NCBI GenBank assembly: GCA_003599475.1
Contig: QZKK01000147.1
Location: forward strand, 1-22,506
Direction of reading: 5' to 3'
Origin: Desulfobacteraceae bacterium
GTDB taxonomy: Bacteria > Desulfobacterota > Desulfobacteria > Desulfobacterales > SURF-15
DNA: 22,506 nt
A program made the translations under genes and the position numbers. The notes below the pieces were generated by a model. It searched no databases and had not been told where the DNA came from. It saw only the letters and a program-made list of their open reading frames with translations. Shown here piece after piece: positions 21,344 to 22,506 of this stretch (within the stretch, counting starts at the first letter, position 1; each line of letters begins with the position of its first letter).

Positions 21344-22506
21344 ATGGCCCAAGTTGACAAGCTTCCGGAGATCAGCATCGAGAGCGAAATGAAAAAATCG
21401 TATCTCGATTACGCGATGAGCGTCATCATCGGCAGAGCTCTTCCGGACGTTCGAGATGGCCTCAAACCGGTACATCGCAGAATCCTGTATGCCATGCGGG
21501 AGCTGAAAAACGACTGGAACAAGCCCTATAAGAAGTCCGCCAGAATCGTCGGGGATGTCATCGGCAAGTATCACCCGCATGGAGATGCCGCCGTATACGA
21601 CAGCATCGTCCGGATGGCTCAGGATTTCTCCCTCAGATACACCCTGGTGGACGGTCAGGGCAACTTCGGCTCCGTGGACGGAGACCCGCCTGCCGCCATG
21701 CGGTACACCGAAATCCGGATGACGCGCCTCTCTCACGAACTGCTGGAGGATCTGGACAAAGATACGGTCGATTGGGTGCCCAACTATGATGAATCGTTGA
21801 CGGAGCCCTCCGTACTGCCTGCCAAGTTTCCGTCCCTGCTCATCAACGGATCTTCAGGCATCGCAGTCGGGATGGCCACCAATATTCCTCCGCACAACCT
21901 CGCGGAGGTCTGCGAGGCAATCAAAGCCGTAATCGATGCTCCGGACATCCGGGAGGAGGAGCTCTTCAAGCTGGTCCCCGGTCCGGATTTTCCCACAGCA
22001 GGGATCATTCACGGCAGGTCTGGAATCTATGATGCCTATCGAACCGGAAGAGGGATCATCCGCATCCGCGCCCGGATTCTGATGGAAAAAGACAAGCAGA
22101 CCGACCGGGAAACGATTGTCGTCAACGAGATTCCTTATCAGGTCAACAAGGCGAAGCTGATCGAAAAAATCGCCCTTCTGGCCAAAAACAGGCAGATCGA
22201 AGGGATACGTTTTGTCCGTGATGAATCGGACAGACAGGGGATGCGGATCGCCATCGGATTGAGGAAAGAGGCCGTTTCGGAAGTCATCACAAATCAGCTG
22301 TACAAGATGACCCAGATGGAGGTCAGCTACGGCATCAATTTCCTGGCTGTGGTAAACAACCGCCCCCAGCTCTGTTCGCTGAAAGATCTGCTCGAGCTCT
22401 TCGTGCTGCACCGCAAGGAAATCATCCTGCGGCGCACCCGGTACGATCTGAAAAAAGCCGAAGAGCGTGCCCACCTGCTGGAAGGCTTGAAAATCGCGAT
22501 CGATCA
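21344..22506 (+). CDS. gyrA: DNA gyrase subunit A, 3' partial
   Basis: The first 387 codons of gyrA are present, running off the window without a stop. GyrA is the DNA-cutting and rejoining subunit of the ATP-driven supercoiling enzyme, working as A2B2 with GyrB. The N-terminus [20 protein letters not shown] and [17 protein letters not shown] are typical. The winged-helix segment contains [17 protein letters not shown] and the catalytic Tyr121 is in [18 protein letters not shown] and ALHRKE-like [16 protein letters not shown] mark the tower and coiled-coil start. ATG follows TAGGAGG at a short 4-base spacing; the overlapping ATG at 21340 gives only a five-codon frame. At the position of E. 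coli Ser83, in the quinolone region, the residue is Ala82; the Asp87 equivalent is kept. ParC is unlikely but not excluded without the C-terminal domain. Confidence 0.93.
   Translation, partial: MAQVDKLPEISIESEMKKSYLDYAMSVIIGRALPDVRDGLKPVHRRILYAMRELKNDWNKPYKKSARIVGDVIGKYHPHGDAAVYDSIVRMAQDFSLRYTLVDGQGNFGSVDGDPPAAMRYTEIRMTRLSHELLEDLDKDTVDWVPNYDESLTEPSVLPAKFPSLLINGSSGIAVGMATNIPPHNLAEVCEAIKAVIDAPDIREEELFKLVPGPDFPTAGIIHGRSGIYDAYRTGRGIIRIRARILMEKDKQTDRETIVVNEIPYQVNKAKLIEKIALLAKNRQIEGIRFVRDESDRQGMRIAIGLRKEAVSEVITNQLYKMTQMEVSYGINFLAVVNNRPQLCSLKDLLELFVLHRKEIILRRTRYDLKKAEERAHLLEGLKIAID

Overview
The window looks like chromosomal DNA of an anaerobic or facultative Gram-negative bacterium, most plausibly of the Desulfobacterota (the old Deltaproteobacteria). 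This is inferred from gene content and protein style: an Sdh/Frd-type flavoprotein and iron-sulfur pair, FeoAB, a class I adenylate cyclase, a ROK-unlike bacterial glucokinase, a MoaD/ThiF pair and a thiolase. There are no rRNA or tRNA genes, no CRISPR array, no transposase and no phage gene. No stretch longer than 300 bases lacks a gene. Both ends cut through genes: cysteine synthase on the left and DNA gyrase subunit A on the right.

Layout, left to right. The 3' part of cysK (+) converges on a leftward operon: a Cys-rich 88-residue protein, sdhA, sdhB. Next is a leftward pair, a small copper-chaperone-like HMA protein and a CopA-type P1B ATPase. It diverges from rightward feoA-feoB for ferrous iron uptake. 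A 244-base gap with foldable sequence precedes a rightward M48 lipoprotein metalloprotease. This converges on a leftward UDP-sugar block, read in transcription order as UDP-hexose(NAc) 4-epimerase, UDP-glucuronate 4-epimerase, UDP-glucose 6-dehydrogenase and glucokinase. The block could supply phosphorylated glucose and activated uronic acids for surface polysaccharide. Upstream of it lies a leftward class I adenylate cyclase. This diverges from a small 4-Cys protein, a MoaD/ThiS-like sulfur carrier and a ThiF/MoeB-like activating enzyme. A TANGO2/NRDE protein (leftward) converges on that group and diverges from a thiolase (rightward). A 51-residue two-helix membrane protein and gyrA finish the window.

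The genes themselves are mostly ordinary housekeeping, metal-homeostasis and envelope functions. The most unusual signal lies between them. At least five gene boundaries carry inverted repeats built from short repeated words, such as GCGTTCAG, CACCTGA, AGCTTTCAGC, CGAAATC and AATGTCCAA/GCAGAATTTCC. These sit flush against, or run into, the neighbouring stop or start codons. One exact 19-base string is shared by two of them 12 kb apart, and a 13-base string is fused to the stop codons of both cysK and cyaA. They look like a family of mobile or copy-templated intergenic elements, possibly acting as terminators. I cannot confirm a defined new multi-gene system. The sdhAB operon with a Cys-rich small protein and no visible cytochrome b anchor is the best protein-level oddity.
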